Shown in pieces: positions 34,786 to 46,057 of a stretch of 64,000 nt of DNA. The DNA lies in NCBI RefSeq assembly GCF_900103185.1, contig NZ_FNJD01000015.1, forward strand, positions 28,147 through 92,146, read 5' to 3'. The DNA is from Sulfitobacter litoralis. GTDB taxonomy: Bacteria > Pseudomonadota > Alphaproteobacteria > Rhodobacterales > Rhodobacteraceae. The first letter of the stretch is position 1; each line of letters begins with the position of its first letter. A program made the position numbers and the translations under genes. The notes under the pieces were generated by a model, which was given only the letters and a program-made list of their open reading frames with translations, did no database searches and was not told the DNA's origin.

Positions 34786-35535
34786 TTGACGGTGCTGCGC
34801 GGCGCTGTACTGAAGCCGCTGCTGCGTGGTCCGTACCGTGCCTACCGTGCGACCTCGCCACAAGATATGGATGCCGCACAGGCGTTGCGTGCACGGGCCT
34901 TTGGTCTGGATCAAACACACGATAGTGACAGGTTCGACGCGAAAAAGCATCATATCCTCGTACGTGATCAAGGTAGCGGCGAACTGCTGTGTTGCTACCG
35001 TATCGGGGTGATGGATGGTGCGTCGCTGGACCAAAGCTATGCGGCGCAGTTTTATGATCTGACCAAACTTGCAGGTTTTGATGGCCCGATGATGGAACTG
35101 GGTCGGTTCTGTCTGGCACCGGAGGTGCAGAATCCTGACGTGGTGCGTATGGCTTGGGCCGCGCTGGCGCAGGTTGTCGACGCCCATGCGGTAACGCTGC
35201 TGTTTGGGTGCACGTCTTTCCGCGGCACTGATCCCGCTCCTTATCGTGATGTGATGCGCTTGCTGCAGGACCGCCACCTTGCGCCGTTGCAATGGCGGCC
35301 TCAGGTCAAAGCCCCCGAGACGGTGGCTTTTGCAAAGGGGCAGCTGGACAAACCTGCCGAGAAGGCTGCACTTCAGATGCTTCCGGCCTTGCTGCGCAGT
35401 TACCTGATGATGGGCGGCTGGGTCAGCGACCATGCGGTGATCGACCGACCGATGAAAACGCTGCATGTGTTCACCGGGCTCGAGATCGCGGCGATCACCG
35501 AAGGGCGCAAACGTTTGCTGCGCGGTACCGCCTAA
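34786..35535 (+). CDS. olsB: L-ornithine N(alpha)-acyltransferase (OlsB-like, GNAT superfamily)
   Basis: Transfers a 3-hydroxyacyl chain from ACP to the alpha-amine of ornithine (or glutamine in marine roseobacters) as the first step in aminolipid synthesis. 249 residues. Family landmarks are ALRARAFGLDQTHDSDRFD, HHILVRDQGSGELLCCYRIG, MMELGRFCLAPEVQNPDVVR and the C-terminal LHVFTGLEIAAITEGRKRLL. The start is a TTG at 34786 or the GTG at 34792; neither has a strong binding site. The expected olsA acyltransferase does not follow. Confidence 0.85.
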   Translation: MTVLRGAVLKPLLRGPYRAYRATSPQDMDAAQALRARAFGLDQTHDSDRFDAKKHHILVRDQGSGELLCCYRIGVMDGASLDQSYAAQFYDLTKLAGFDGPMMELGRFCLAPEVQNPDVVRMAWAALAQVVDAHAVTLLFGCTSFRGTDPAPYRDVMRLLQDRHLAPLQWRPQVKAPETVAFAKGQLDKPAEKAALQMLPALLRSYLMMGGWVSDHAVIDRPMKTLHVFTGLEIAAITEGRKRLLRGTA

Positions 35536-35543
35536 GAGATTTC

Positions 35544-35577
35544 ATGCCTTCGGCGAGGATTTTAGCCCATTTGGAAC
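35544..35577 (+). repeat. Dispersed intergenic repeat, short form, copy C
   Basis: TGCCTTCGGCGAGGATTTTA, then GCCCATTTGGAAC. It matches copy E at 59611 in nearly every base and shares the overall plan of copies A, B and D without the upstream stem. Located between olsB and the ABC-F gene. Confidence 0.65.
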
Positions 35578-35620
35578 AGGGGTCATTGACGCTGACGCGG
35601 CACGACGCTAGCTGGCTGTC

Positions 35621-37432
35621 ATGGCACGCGCACCCCTTTTACAAGTAAACGAGATCTCGCTGACTTTCGGCGGCGATCCCGTATTCGAAGACATGTCCCT
35701 TGTGGTTCAATCCGGCGACCGTTTGGCGCTGGTGGGCCGGAACGGATCTGGTAAATCCACCCTCATGAAGGTCATGGCCGGATTGATCGAAGCCGATAGC
35801 GGTGATGTGATCGTCGGACCAGGCGTTTCGGTCGGCTATATGGAGCAGGACCCGGATCTTACCGGGTTCGAGACCTTGGGCGATTTCGCAGCGCACGGAC
35901 TGGATGCATCCGAGATGTACAAAGTCGAACGCGCGGGCGAAGGGTTGAAGTTCGACCCCGCACGCCCCGTGAGCACCGCCTCTGGCGGGGAGCGTCGTCG
36001 TGCGGCACTTGCACGTCTGATGGCATCCGAGCCGGAGTTGATGTTGCTGGACGAGCCGACGAACCACCTGGATATCGAGGCGATCCGCTGGCTTGAAGAC
36101 GAGCTGAAGGCGACCCGTGCGGCATTTGTCATCATCTCTCACGATAGGGCGTTCCTGCGCGAATTGACCCGTGCGACGCTTTGGGTCGATCGCGGCGTTG
36201 TCCGTCGTCAGGACATCGGTTTTGGTGGGTTCGAAGCCTGGCGCGACCAGATGTGGGAAGAAGAGGACATGCAGCGCCACAAGCTGAACCGCAAGATCAA
36301 GGCGGAAGCGCGGTGGGCTGTCGAGGGTATTTCAGCCCGGCGCAAGCGTAACCAGGGCCGCGTGCGCGCCCTGCAAGACCTGCGGGCCGAACGCGCCAGC
36401 CAGATCAAACGTCAGGGCACCGCCGCCATGGCGCTGGAAGCGGGTCCGAAGTCCGGCCGCAAGGTGGTCGAGGCTATGGGCATCACCAAGGCCTTTGGCG
36501 ACAAGACGATTCTGCGCCCCTTTGACATCACGATCCAGCGGGGTGATCGCATCGCCTTGGTCGGGCCCAATGGTGTGGGCAAGACGACGTTGCTGAACAT
36601 GCTGATCGGAAAAGAACAGCCTGACGGGGGCGAGATCAAACAGGGTACCAATCTTGAGATCGCGCTGTTCGACCAGGCGCGCGCGCAGCTTGATGGCGAT
36701 ATGTCGCTGTGGGACAGTCTGACCGGCGATCCGGAAATGCGTGTATCGGGTAAGGCGGACCAGATTCTGGTGCGCGGGCAGCCGAAACACGTGGTTGGTT
36801 ACCTGAAGGAATTCCTGTTCGACGAAGGCCAGGCCCGTGCGCCCGTGCGGTCCTTGTCGGGGGGTGAAAAGGCGCGGTTGCTGCTGGCCAAGATCATGGC
36901 GCGGTCTAGCAACCTCTTGGTTCTTGATGAACCGACCAACGATCTGGACGTCGAAACCCTTGATCTGATGCAGGAGCTGCTGTCGACCTATGATGGCACC
37001 GTGCTGCTGGTCAGCCACGACCGTGACTTCCTTGACCGCGTTGCCGCGACCACCATCGCGATGGAAGGTGACGGCAAGGCGACTGTCTATGCGGGCGGTT
37101 GGACGGATTATCTGGCGCAGCGCCAGCAGGATGATTTTGACCAAAGCGTTGTTGCCAAATCAAAGCCATCGGCCAAAGGTGACAAGCCCAAGGCCGCAGC
37201 GCAATCGGGGCTGAGCTTTACAGAAAAGCACCGGCTTGAGGCGTTGCCGGCAGAGATGAAACGTCTCGAGGCCGAGATCGCAAAGCTCGAAGAATTGATG
37301 AGCGACCCGACGCTGTATTCCGAGCATCCGGTGAAGTTCCAAAAAGCGACCGATGCGTTGGTCGAACGGAATGAAAAGCTGCAAGATGCAGAGGCCGAGT
37401 GGCTGATGCTGGAAGAGAAAGCCGAAAGCTAA
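35621..37432 (+). CDS. ABC-F family ATPase
   Basis: 603 residues with two ATP-binding domains and no membrane span: a soluble ABC-F protein, ribosome-associated in studied members (Uup/EttA group). Walker A motifs GRNGSGKST and GPNGVGKTT, signatures ASGGERRRAAL and LSGGEKARLLL, Walker B LMLLDEPTNHLD and LLVLDEPTNDLD. The linker between domains is long and basic. A C-terminal coiled coil (LSFTEKHRLEALPAEMKRLE onward) points to the Uup subgroup. Convergent with tyrS. Confidence 0.95.
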   Translation: MARAPLLQVNEISLTFGGDPVFEDMSLVVQSGDRLALVGRNGSGKSTLMKVMAGLIEADSGDVIVGPGVSVGYMEQDPDLTGFETLGDFAAHGLDASEMYKVERAGEGLKFDPARPVSTASGGERRRAALARLMASEPELMLLDEPTNHLDIEAIRWLEDELKATRAAFVIISHDRAFLRELTRATLWVDRGVVRRQDIGFGGFEAWRDQMWEEEDMQRHKLNRKIKAEARWAVEGISARRKRNQGRVRALQDLRAERASQIKRQGTAAMALEAGPKSGRKVVEAMGITKAFGDKTILRPFDITIQRGDRIALVGPNGVGKTTLLNMLIGKEQPDGGEIKQGTNLEIALFDQARAQLDGDMSLWDSLTGDPEMRVSGKADQILVRGQPKHVVGYLKEFLFDEGQARAPVRSLSGGEKARLLLAKIMARSSNLLVLDEPTNDLDVETLDLMQELLSTYDGTVLLVSHDRDFLDRVAATTIAMEGDGKATVYAGGWTDYLAQRQQDDFDQSVVAKSKPSAKGDKPKAAAQSGLSFTEKHRLEALPAEMKRLEAEIAKLEELMSDPTLYSEHPVKFQKATDALVERNEKLQDAEAEWLMLEEKAES

Positions 37433-37472
37433 GGGGGCAGGGCGACCGGCCCCCTCGCATACTTCTAAGCGT

Positions 37473-38723
37473 TTACCCCAATTGCACCAGCGCGTGGCGT
37501 TTCTTGCCCGCGCTGAGCTTGATCGGTGTGGCCAGCGTGGCGGCGTCGACCATCAGGCCGGCATCCGTCAGCGGTTCGTCATTATAGCGCGCACCGTTTT
37601 CGGTGATCAGACGCTTTGCCTCTTTACCCGAACCAGCCAGACCTGATTTCACGATCAGCTGCACGATAGAGATACCGTCGCCAATGTCCGCAGCACTGAG
37701 CGTCAGGGTGGGTAGGTCGTCGCCTACACCGCCTTTTTCGAACACTTCGCGCGCCGTGGCTTCGGCGGTTTTGGCCGCTTCGGCACCATGCAGCAGGGTT
37801 GTAACCTCGTTGGCGAGGATGATCTTGGCCGCGTTGATGTCGGACCCTTCCAAAGCGCCCAGACGGTTACATTCCTCGACCGGTAGCTCGGTAAAGATCT
37901 TGAGGAACTTACCCGTGTCCGCATCGGTCGTGTTGCGCCAGAACTGCCAGAACTCATACGGCGACAGCATGTCACCGTTCAGCCAGATTGCGCCGCCCTG
38001 GGATTTGCCCATTTTTCGGCCATCGCTGGTGGAGAGCAGGGGCGTGGTCAGGCCGTAGATCTCTTGGTCCAGCACACGGCGGGTCAGGTCGATGCCGTTG
38101 ACGATGTTACCCCATTGATCCGATCCGCCCATCTGCAGCAAGCAGCCATAGCGGCGGTTCAGCTCAAGAAAATCATAGGCTTGCAGGATCATGTAGTTGA
38201 ACTCGAGGAAGGACAGCGACTGTTCCCGATCTAGGCGGGATTTAACACTTTCGAACGACAGCATCCGGTTCACGCTGAAATGCCGCCCGATGTCGCGCAG
38301 GAATTCGAGGTAGTTCAGATTATCAAGCCATTCGGCGTTGTTCAGCATGATTGCATCGTTGTCGCCGTCACCGTAACTCAGGTATTTCTCGAACACCTGC
38401 TGCATGCCAGAAATGTTGGCGTCGATGGCGGCATTGTCGAGCAGGGGGCGTTCATCCGACCGGAAGGACGGGTCGCCCACTTTGGTGGTGCCGCCGCCCA
38501 TCAGCGTGATCGGTTTGCCGCCGCACTTCTGCAACCAGCGCAGCACCATGATATTCATCAGATGCCCCACATGAAGGGATTTCGCTGTCGCGTCATAGCC
38601 GATATAGGCAGGCACAGCCCCTTTCATCAGCGCGTCATCAAGGCCCTGATAGTCCGTACAATCGGCGAGAAAGCCGCGCTCCATCATGATGCGGATGAAA
38701 TCGGATTTGGGGTGGTATGTCAT
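37473..38723 (-). CDS. tyrS: Tyrosyl-tRNA synthetase
   Basis: 416 residues. Class I core with [20 protein letters not shown] (HIGH form HVGH), the Tyr-binding [20 protein letters not shown] and the KMSKS-type loop [10 protein letters not shown] (KMGKS). The C-terminal S4 RNA-binding domain follows ([20 protein letters not shown]). Divergent from anmK. Confidence 0.97.
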   Translation of the reverse strand: MTYHPKSDFIRIMMERGFLADCTDYQGLDDALMKGAVPAYIGYDATAKSLHVGHLMNIMVLRWLQKCGGKPITLMGGGTTKVGDPSFRSDERPLLDNAAIDANISGMQQVFEKYLSYGDGDNDAIMLNNAEWLDNLNYLEFLRDIGRHFSVNRMLSFESVKSRLDREQSLSFLEFNYMILQAYDFLELNRRYGCLLQMGGSDQWGNIVNGIDLTRRVLDQEIYGLTTPLLSTSDGRKMGKSQGGAIWLNGDMLSPYEFWQFWRNTTDADTGKFLKIFTELPVEECNRLGALEGSDINAAKIILANEVTTLLHGAEAAKTAEATAREVFEKGGVGDDLPTLTLSAADIGDGISIVQLIVKSGLAGSGKEAKRLITENGARYNDEPLTDAGLMVDAATLATPIKLSAGKKRHALVQLG

Positions 38724-38788
38724 GGTGCTTGCCCTCAGCTTGGGTGGTGGTGCACTCTATAGGTGCTGAGCAGACAAAGGAAAAGGCC

Positions 38789-39940
38789 ATGAATAAGGCC
38801 CAAGGGGCAAGAACCCCGAGACGGATCGCAAAAACAGGCCCGCTGCGCGCCGCAGGGGCGATGAGCGGCACGTCGCTGGACGGGGTGGATGTCGCGGTGA
38901 TCGAGACGGATGGGCGCGATATCATCGGGTTCGGCTCCTCAAGCTATCGCAGCTATTCCGAGGCAGAGCGCCGCACCATCGCGGCCGGTTTCGGCAAATG
39001 GTCGGGGCCGGAGGTGTCTGCCGCTACGCAAGTGGTCGAAGCCGCGCACCTCGAGGCATTGGCTCATTACACCGACGTTGATCTGATCGGTTTTCACGGT
39101 CAGACGCTGGCCCATGCGCCGCGTATGCAGGGCACGTTGCAGGTCGGCGATGGTTCTGCGCTGGCCGATCATCTGGGACTGCCCGTAGTTTGGGATTTTC
39201 GAAGTGCCGACGTGCAATTGGGCGGAGAGGGCGCACCGCTCGCGCCGTTCTTTCATCACGCCTGCGCCCGCTATGCGGGGCTGACCGGACCGGTCGCCTT
39301 TCTGAACCTTGGCGGGGTGGGAAACCTGACGTGGGTAGATCCGGCGCTGCCTTTGCCCGAAACCGATGGGGCCCTGCTGGCGTTTGACACCGGTCCCGCC
39401 AACGCGCCCATCAATGACCTGATGCAGACGCGCCTTGGGCTACCCTTTGACGAGGGCGGCAGGATAGCTGTGCGGGGTCAGGTAGAGACGGGCGCGCTGG
39501 AACTGTTTCTGGCAGAACCTTATTTTGCGCGCATGCCACCAAAGTCGCTGGATCGGAATGATTTCGATGAGATGGTGGCGCTTGTGACCGAGCTGTCTGA
39601 TGCGGATGCAGCTGCAACCCTGACAGCGATGTGCGCCGCCGGTGTCGCCGAGGCCATGCAGCATTGCCCGCGCTTGCCGGACCGCGTGTTGGTCACCGGC
39701 GGCGGGCGGCACAACCCTGTGTTGATGCAGATGCTCAGCGTCAGTCTGGATTGTCCTGTCGTTCCGATAGAGGAAATCGGGCTGGATGGGGACATGCTCG
39801 AGGCGCAGGCGTTCGGCTATCTCGCCGTACGGGTGGCGCGAGGGCTGCCAACCTCTTGCCCCGGCACCACGGGGGTGCGGGCTGCGGTCGGGGGCGGTAT
39901 GGTGAGCATGCCAAACGAGGCAAAATACCCTTTGGAATAA
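38789..39940 (+). CDS. anmK: Anhydro-N-acetylmuramic acid kinase
   Basis: Converts anhydroMurNAc to MurNAc 6-phosphate during cell-wall recycling, which fits with nagZ elsewhere in the window. 383 residues from the ATG at 38789 (AAAGG upstream). The N-terminal [20 protein letters not shown] is the signature; [23 protein letters not shown] and the C-terminal [17 protein letters not shown] are also typical. An open frame continues upstream but overlaps the tyrS start. Confidence 0.95.
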   Translation: MNKAQGARTPRRIAKTGPLRAAGAMSGTSLDGVDVAVIETDGRDIIGFGSSSYRSYSEAERRTIAAGFGKWSGPEVSAATQVVEAAHLEALAHYTDVDLIGFHGQTLAHAPRMQGTLQVGDGSALADHLGLPVVWDFRSADVQLGGEGAPLAPFFHHACARYAGLTGPVAFLNLGGVGNLTWVDPALPLPETDGALLAFDTGPANAPINDLMQTRLGLPFDEGGRIAVRGQVETGALELFLAEPYFARMPPKSLDRNDFDEMVALVTELSDADAAATLTAMCAAGVAEAMQHCPRLPDRVLVTGGGRHNPVLMQMLSVSLDCPVVPIEEIGLDGDMLEAQAFGYLAVRVARGLPTSCPGTTGVRAAVGGGMVSMPNEAKYPLE

Positions 39941-40269
39941 CGTTTATTCTGCGATGCGGCGCCGTACTTGGTGTGGCCTTACGACACATACTTTTTGCTT
40001 GACGATTACAAAGCAGTGCCGAATCACGATGCTGTGTTGCGTGCTATGGTAGCAATTATCCCCCTTTTTTCCCGAATAGGTTAGCTGCCTCCGACGGGCA
40101 TATCTGTGCGCGCCGCTCTGTTGCGCAAAAGCACAATCGGATTCGGACAACAGTCTGTTTCCTTACCAGAGGTTCGAGTGGTGCTACCTTGACGGGTACT
40201 ATCCCAGAGCGGTCGCGCATTAAGTGAGGGCTTTGCTCGCGCCGCTCCTCATTAAAAAGGAGAGTGACC
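39941..40269. other. 329-base region between anmK and the Gly-rich protein gene
   Basis: No gene supported. It is more AT-rich than the flanks. TTGACG near 39999 is a possible -35 element, and a run of Cs and Ts (ATCCCCCTTTTTTCCC) lies at about 40060. AAAAAGGAG at the end is the ribosome binding site of the next gene. Confidence 0.35.
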
Positions 40270-40941
40270 ATGACGAGTATATTTTTGAAAAGCACCGCAG
40301 CTTCGGTTGCGACGGTATTCATCGTGACATCCGCCTTTGCCTTAGATGTGGGCGTCGGGGCGAGTGTAGGCGGCGTCGGTGTCGGCGCGGGGGCCAGCGT
40401 CGGCCACGGTTCAGTGGCGGACGCGGGTGTCGGTGCTAGCGTAGGCAGCGTTGGTGCAGGGGCAGGTGCCTCTGTCGGTGGCGATTCCGTCGCCGGTGTC
40501 GGTGCGGGTGTAAGTGTCGGTAATACGGGCGGCTCAAGCGGCGGCGGCTCCACTGGCGGCGGCTCTACCGGTGACGGCGCGACAGCAGGCAACGGCGGTA
40601 CGACGGGCGGCGCGACCGGAGGTACAAATGGGGGCTCCACCACGGCCTCTGCCGGATCGCAAAGCGCCGGGGGCGGTTCCGCAGGTCTTTCCGCATCAAC
40701 GGTGCCAATCCAAGCCGCGTTGGGTGCAACGGTAATGACATCAGACCGGCAGGTCGTTGGCATGATCGAAGATGTGCGCCCCGCGACGCAGGGCAAATTC
40801 GTGGCGACCATCCGCATGAATGTTGCATTTGGCGCGGGACCGCGGACCATTCAGATCAATATGCCGGTCCCAAAGAGCGCCACCGATAGTATTCGGCTCG
40901 GGTTCACGAAGTCAGGGTTGCTGCGGCAGATTCAAAGCTGA
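40270..40941 (+). CDS. Secreted Gly/Val/Ser-rich repeat protein with a C-terminal PRC-barrel-like part
   Basis: 223 residues; no function known to me. Signal peptide MTSIFLKSTAASVATVFIVT up to Ala-Phe-Ala (about residue 24). Residues 25-85 are repeats of about eight residues of the type GVGASVGG, GAGASVGH, GVGAGVSVG. Residues 85-140 are a Gly/Ser/Thr spacer (SSGGGSTGGGSTGDGATAG). From about 150 a compact folded part begins: LGATVMTSDRQVVGMIEDVR, which resembles the first strands of a PRC-barrel. AAGGAG precedes the ATG by about 8 bases. It should be exported to the periplasm or beyond. A shared terminator separates it from enolase. Confidence 0.8.
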   Translation: MTSIFLKSTAASVATVFIVTSAFALDVGVGASVGGVGVGAGASVGHGSVADAGVGASVGSVGAGAGASVGGDSVAGVGAGVSVGNTGGSSGGGSTGGGSTGDGATAGNGGTTGGATGGTNGGSTTASAGSQSAGGGSAGLSASTVPIQAALGATVMTSDRQVVGMIEDVRPATQGKFVATIRMNVAFGAGPRTIQINMPVPKSATDSIRLGFTKSGLLRQIQS

Positions 40942-40960
40942 TTATCCGACCAGCCATTAA

Positions 40961-40987
40961 AAAGCGCGCCTTGTAAGGGCGCGCTTT
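40961..40987. terminator. Bidirectional terminator between the Gly-rich gene and enolase
   Basis: AAAGCGCGCC (40961-40970) pairs with GGCGCGCTTT (40978-40987). A-rich on one side and T-rich on the other, it can serve both convergent genes. Confidence 0.8.
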
Positions 40988-41021
40988 CGTTTGCTAACAG
41001 GACAACAGCTGTTGCCAGAGA

Positions 41022-42305
<1,284 letters not shown>

Positions 42306-42368
42306 CTATCCTTTTGCAGATGACAATTGCGCAGCGGTTTACCGCGCCGTGGGGAGGATGGAAAGTAT

Positions 42369-43238
42369 TCAGGCCTGTTCTTTGACCTTTCGCTCACGCC
42401 ATACCGTATAGATGCCCGAGCCAACAATGATGGTTGCGCCAACATAGGTCAGCAGATCAGGGCGTTCCCCAAAGATCGTGATCCCGACCACCATAGCAAA
42501 CAGCAGCCGCGCATAGCGAAATGGTGTGACAAAGCTGATTTCGCCAATGCGCATCGCCGCCACGATGCCGTAATAGGCCACCAGCCCTGTTATTAGCGCA
42601 GCTGCCATAAAGATCCATTGTGTCCCAGACATGGATACGAATGATGTGCCAGTGCCCAACATGTACAGCAGGCTGGAAGGGACCAGCGCCAGAAACGCCA
42701 AGAAAGACAATTGAAATGACGACGTCGATCTGGGCACGCGCCGCGTCGCCAGATCCCGCAGGGACAATCCCAGAACGCCTAAAACCGCAAGCAGTGACAG
42801 CGCTTGAAAGCTCTCCATGCCGGGGCGGATCACCAGCAAGACGCCGAACATGCCCACGAGAATAGCGCTCCACCGGCGCCAACCGACAGGGTCGCCCAGA
42901 AACAACGCCGCCCCGAGGGTGACCACCAACGGGGTAGCTTGCAAGATAGCAGAGGCCGAAGAGATCGGCGTTAGCACGATAGCCGATACGAAGCCCAAGG
43001 TCCCGATAATCTCGCCCAAGGCCCGCAGCAGGATAGGGCGGGTCATCATGGCACGATCTGCCAAAGATTGCCCCTTGATCAACACCATCGCGCCATAACA
43101 AATGGCCCCGCCGGTCCCCAACAAAAAGATAATCTGCCCAATCGGGATATCTGTCCCGATCAGCTTGATGAACATGTCCTCAATGGCAAAGCCCAACATC
43201 GACAGCACCATGATCAAAGCGCCGCGCAGATTGTCCAT
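42369..43238 (-). CDS. DMT superfamily transporter (EamA)
   Basis: 289 residues with about ten membrane spans in two EamA repeats. N-terminal LRGALIMVLSMLGFAIEDMF, middle repeat boundary near RRVPRSTSSFQLSFLAFLAL. Such proteins export or import small metabolites; the substrate is unknown. Lies 69 bases downstream of the eno start and is divergent from the AbrB-type gene. Confidence 0.9.
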   Translation of the reverse strand: MDNLRGALIMVLSMLGFAIEDMFIKLIGTDIPIGQIIFLLGTGGAICYGAMVLIKGQSLADRAMMTRPILLRALGEIIGTLGFVSAIVLTPISSASAILQATPLVVTLGAALFLGDPVGWRRWSAILVGMFGVLLVIRPGMESFQALSLLAVLGVLGLSLRDLATRRVPRSTSSFQLSFLAFLALVPSSLLYMLGTGTSFVSMSGTQWIFMAAALITGLVAYYGIVAAMRIGEISFVTPFRYARLLFAMVVGITIFGERPDLLTYVGATIIVGSGIYTVWRERKVKEQA

Positions 43239-43371
43239 ATTCTACCCCTTCATACAATCGTTCTAAATATACTCGGTGGATGCATGTCCCTTTGTCAGGA
43301 GATGTGCAAGCCCCGGTCGATTTACGTTGTCGGGACTGGCGGGGGGCCAGGTCAAATGATAGAACAAGCGT

Positions 43372-44415
43372 ATGAAATGGCCGCGCCCTCCGTCCAATAT
43401 ACTGACCACCATTCTGACCCTCGTTATCGGAGCCAGCGGCGCAGGGTTGGGTTGGCTTTTGAATGCCCCTATTTACATGTTGCTGGGGCCAGCCGTGCTG
43501 GTGTCTCTTGCCGGTCTGGCAGGTGCGCGGATGGGAATTGCGCTATCGCTGCGCAACGGCTGCTTTGTGATTATTGGCCTGTCGGTCGGGGCCGGGTTCG
43601 ATCACAACGCGGTCGACGCTATGCTGCGATGGCCTTTGGCGTTTGTGGTGATGGCGGTGCTCGTTTGGGCGATGCTTGTGCTCAGCCGGTGGCTGTTGTC
43701 GCGATTTTTCGGCTTTGACCGACGCGCAGCACTGCTTGCATCGGCCCCGGGGCATCTCAGTTTCGTCTTAGCGATGGCGGCCGAAGGCGGCGACAACGTT
43801 GCCCGTATCTCCACAACGCAGTCGGTGCGGCTGTTGTCCCTGACGCTGGTTGTGCCGTTTGTCGCGCTTGCTATGGGCGTGGACCTTGGCGGGACCATTG
43901 CACCCGATGGTGCGGCAATGGGGGCCACCACGCTCGCGGTGATGGCCGGCTTGTCGCTCGGGGCAGGGCTGCTTCTGGGGCGCATACGGGTGCCTGCGCC
44001 GATGCTGATCGGACCGATGCTGGTGTCGTCCCTTGCGCATGTAACGGATGTGGCACCGGGTGTGTTGCCGATGTGGCTGGTGATGCCGGCCTATATCGTG
44101 CTTGGTGCCCTGATCGGCACGCGATTTTCGGGTGTGCGCCTTGATGATCTGACGAAAGGGCTTGCCGCCGGGCTTTCGGTGACCTGTCTTGCGGTGGGGC
44201 TGGCGTTGGTCGGCGCGATCCCCGTGGCGCTGGCGCTAGGTATGCCGCTGGCGCATATCCTTGTCGCCTTTGCCCCCGGCGGATTCGAGACAATGATCGC
44301 CATGGGCAGTGTGCTGGGGATCAGCCCGGGGTTTGTTGCGGCCTGCCATATGATGCGCCTGTTCATCCTAAGCGCCGTTTTGCCGTTGATGCTGGCACGC
44401 AGCGCACCGCGCTAG
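43372..44415 (+). CDS. AbrB family membrane protein (AbrB duplication type)
   Basis: 347 residues, strongly hydrophobic, about ten spans in two similar halves. LGWLLNAPIYMLLGPAVLVS and the second-half counterpart RIRVPAPMLIGPMLVSSLAH show the internal duplication. LVAFAPGGFETMIAMGSVLG resembles the conserved P-G-G loop of the family often mislabelled ammonia monooxygenase. The role is unknown; it is unrelated to the Bacillus DNA-binding AbrB. Confidence 0.87.
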   Translation: MKWPRPPSNILTTILTLVIGASGAGLGWLLNAPIYMLLGPAVLVSLAGLAGARMGIALSLRNGCFVIIGLSVGAGFDHNAVDAMLRWPLAFVVMAVLVWAMLVLSRWLLSRFFGFDRRAALLASAPGHLSFVLAMAAEGGDNVARISTTQSVRLLSLTLVVPFVALAMGVDLGGTIAPDGAAMGATTLAVMAGLSLGAGLLLGRIRVPAPMLIGPMLVSSLAHVTDVAPGVLPMWLVMPAYIVLGALIGTRFSGVRLDDLTKGLAAGLSVTCLAVGLALVGAIPVALALGMPLAHILVAFAPGGFETMIAMGSVLGISPGFVAACHMMRLFILSAVLPLMLARSAPR

Positions 44416-44730
44416 GCAATTTTTCACAGCCCCGTTGACTTTGCCGGCCAAACAGCCCATCTGGGGCGCAAGCGATGCCTTCTGCCGCGTGAGCAGACCA
44501 GCCTTGACCCGTCGATCTTTCGTCGCCGGTTCTTATGAGTGTTGAACAAAAGGCCGCCGATGTTCCCAAAATCACGCGTGGGGCCAAGCGCAACAGACAG
44601 GGTGTTGGCACTAGGCCGCCCCCTGTGATCTGCTTTGCGTCCCTCGCGGCCTCTCTCGAGAGTTAGGGCCCGCGTGACTGCTATGGCGGGAAGGCGCAAT
44701 GCCTGTTGCCCGCGGAAAGACGACAATACT
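44416..44730 (+). other. 315-base leader region of the DEAD-box helicase gene
   Basis: TTGACT at 44434-44439 is a possible -35 box. A 43-codon reading frame (44535-44666, MSVEQKAADVPKITRGAKRN at its start) lacks a ribosome binding site and is not supported. A long untranslated leader would fit a cold-shock-type helicase gene. Confidence 0.35.
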
Positions 44731-46032
44731 ATGAGCGATTTTGAAATGATGGGCCTGCCGCGCCGTCTGGTCAAAGCATTGACCAACATGGGCATGACCG
44801 ACCCGACCCCGATCCAGAAACAGGCGATCCCCCACGGGATGAACGGGCGCGACGTGATGGGTCTGGCACAGACCGGCACTGGCAAGACCGCCGCTTTCGG
44901 TATCCCGCTGGTGGCCCAGATGCTGGAACGCGAAGCCCGCCCCGAACCGCGCACTGTGCGCGGGCTGGTGCTGGCCCCGACACGTGAACTGGCCAACCAG
45001 ATCATGGAGAACCTCAAGGGGTTCTGCGAAGGTACCCAGCTGAAGACAATGATGATCGTAGGGGGCCAGTCGATCAACCCGCAAATCAAACGGATGGAGC
45101 GCGGCGTGGACCTTTTGGTGGCCACGCCGGGTCGTCTGCTTGACCTGATGGATCGCCGTGCGGTTCTGCTGCACAAGACCACTTTCCTTGTGCTGGACGA
45201 AGCGGACCAGATGCTCGACATGGGCTTTATCCACGATCTGCGCAAGATCGCGGCGGTGTTGCCCAAAGAACGCCAGACGATGCTGTTCTCGGCCACCATG
45301 CCCAAGCTGATGAACGAGATCGCCAACAGCTACCTCAACAGCCCGATCCGGATCGAAGTATCGCCTCCGGGCAAGGCGGCGGACAAGGTCACCCAAGAGG
45401 TGCACTTTATCGCCAAAGCCGAGAAAAAGTCTTTGTTGATCGAACTGCTTGGCAAACACACTGAAGAACGTGCGCTGGTTTTCGGACGTACCAAGCATGG
45501 CTGTGAAAAGCTGATGAAAGATCTGGTCAAATCGGGCTTCAAAGCCGCGTCGATCCACGGCAACAAAAGCCAGGGTCAACGGGACCGCGCGATCGAGGCC
45601 TTCAAAAAGGGCGAAGTGACTGTGCTTGTGGCAACAGATGTTGCCGCACGTGGTTTGGATATCCCGGACGTCAAACACGTCTATAACTACGAGCTGCCCA
45701 ACGTGCCGGATAACTATGTCCACCGTATCGGCCGGACGGCGCGGGCGGGCAAAGATGGCGCAGCCATCGCGTTCTGCGCTCCCGACGAGATGGGCGAGTT
45801 GAAAGACATCCAGAAGACCATGAAGATCTCGATCCCAGTGGCCTCTGGTCGTCCGTGGGAAGCGATTGATGAACCCGCCAAACCGAAAGGCCGCGGCGGC
45901 CGTGGTCGTGGTGGTCGTCCGGGTGGCGGCGGCGGCGGTGGTAATGGCGGTGGTGGCAATGGTGGCGGCGCGGGCAAGCCCGCCGGCGCAGCTCGGCGCC
46001 GTCGCAAACCCAGCACTCAAAAAGCAGCCTAA
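44731..46032 (+). CDS. DEAD-box ATP-dependent RNA helicase (RhlE type)
   Basis: 433 residues. Q motif TPIQKQAIP, motif I AQTGTGKTAAF, Ia PTRELANQ, Ib TPGRLLDL, II LDEADQMLDMGF, III FSATMP, V ATDVAARGLDIPDV and VI HRIGRTARAG are all present, then a Gly/Arg-rich tail (GRGGRGRGGRPGGGGGGG) and a basic end. Probably acts in ribosome assembly or RNA turnover. The ATG at 44731 is preferred over upstream in-frame starts. A long opposite-strand frame here is a composition artefact. Confidence 0.96.
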   Translation: MSDFEMMGLPRRLVKALTNMGMTDPTPIQKQAIPHGMNGRDVMGLAQTGTGKTAAFGIPLVAQMLEREARPEPRTVRGLVLAPTRELANQIMENLKGFCEGTQLKTMMIVGGQSINPQIKRMERGVDLLVATPGRLLDLMDRRAVLLHKTTFLVLDEADQMLDMGFIHDLRKIAAVLPKERQTMLFSATMPKLMNEIANSYLNSPIRIEVSPPGKAADKVTQEVHFIAKAEKKSLLIELLGKHTEERALVFGRTKHGCEKLMKDLVKSGFKAASIHGNKSQGQRDRAIEAFKKGEVTVLVATDVAARGLDIPDVKHVYNYELPNVPDNYVHRIGRTARAGKDGAAIAFCAPDEMGELKDIQKTMKISIPVASGRPWEAIDEPAKPKGRGGRGRGGRPGGGGGGGNGGGGNGGGAGKPAGAARRRRKPSTQKAA

Positions 46033-46057
46033 CGTCGCCCAACTGTTACGAAATGAT

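Noticed and set aside
40056..40850. Minus-strand Pro-rich frame (PPVEPPPLEPP type)
   Set aside because: It is the antisense of the Gly/Val/Ser repeats; the plus-strand gene has a signal peptide and RBS.
44535..44666. 43-codon frame before the DEAD-box gene
   Set aside because: No ribosome binding site, no recognisable sequence, and it ends inside the probable leader.
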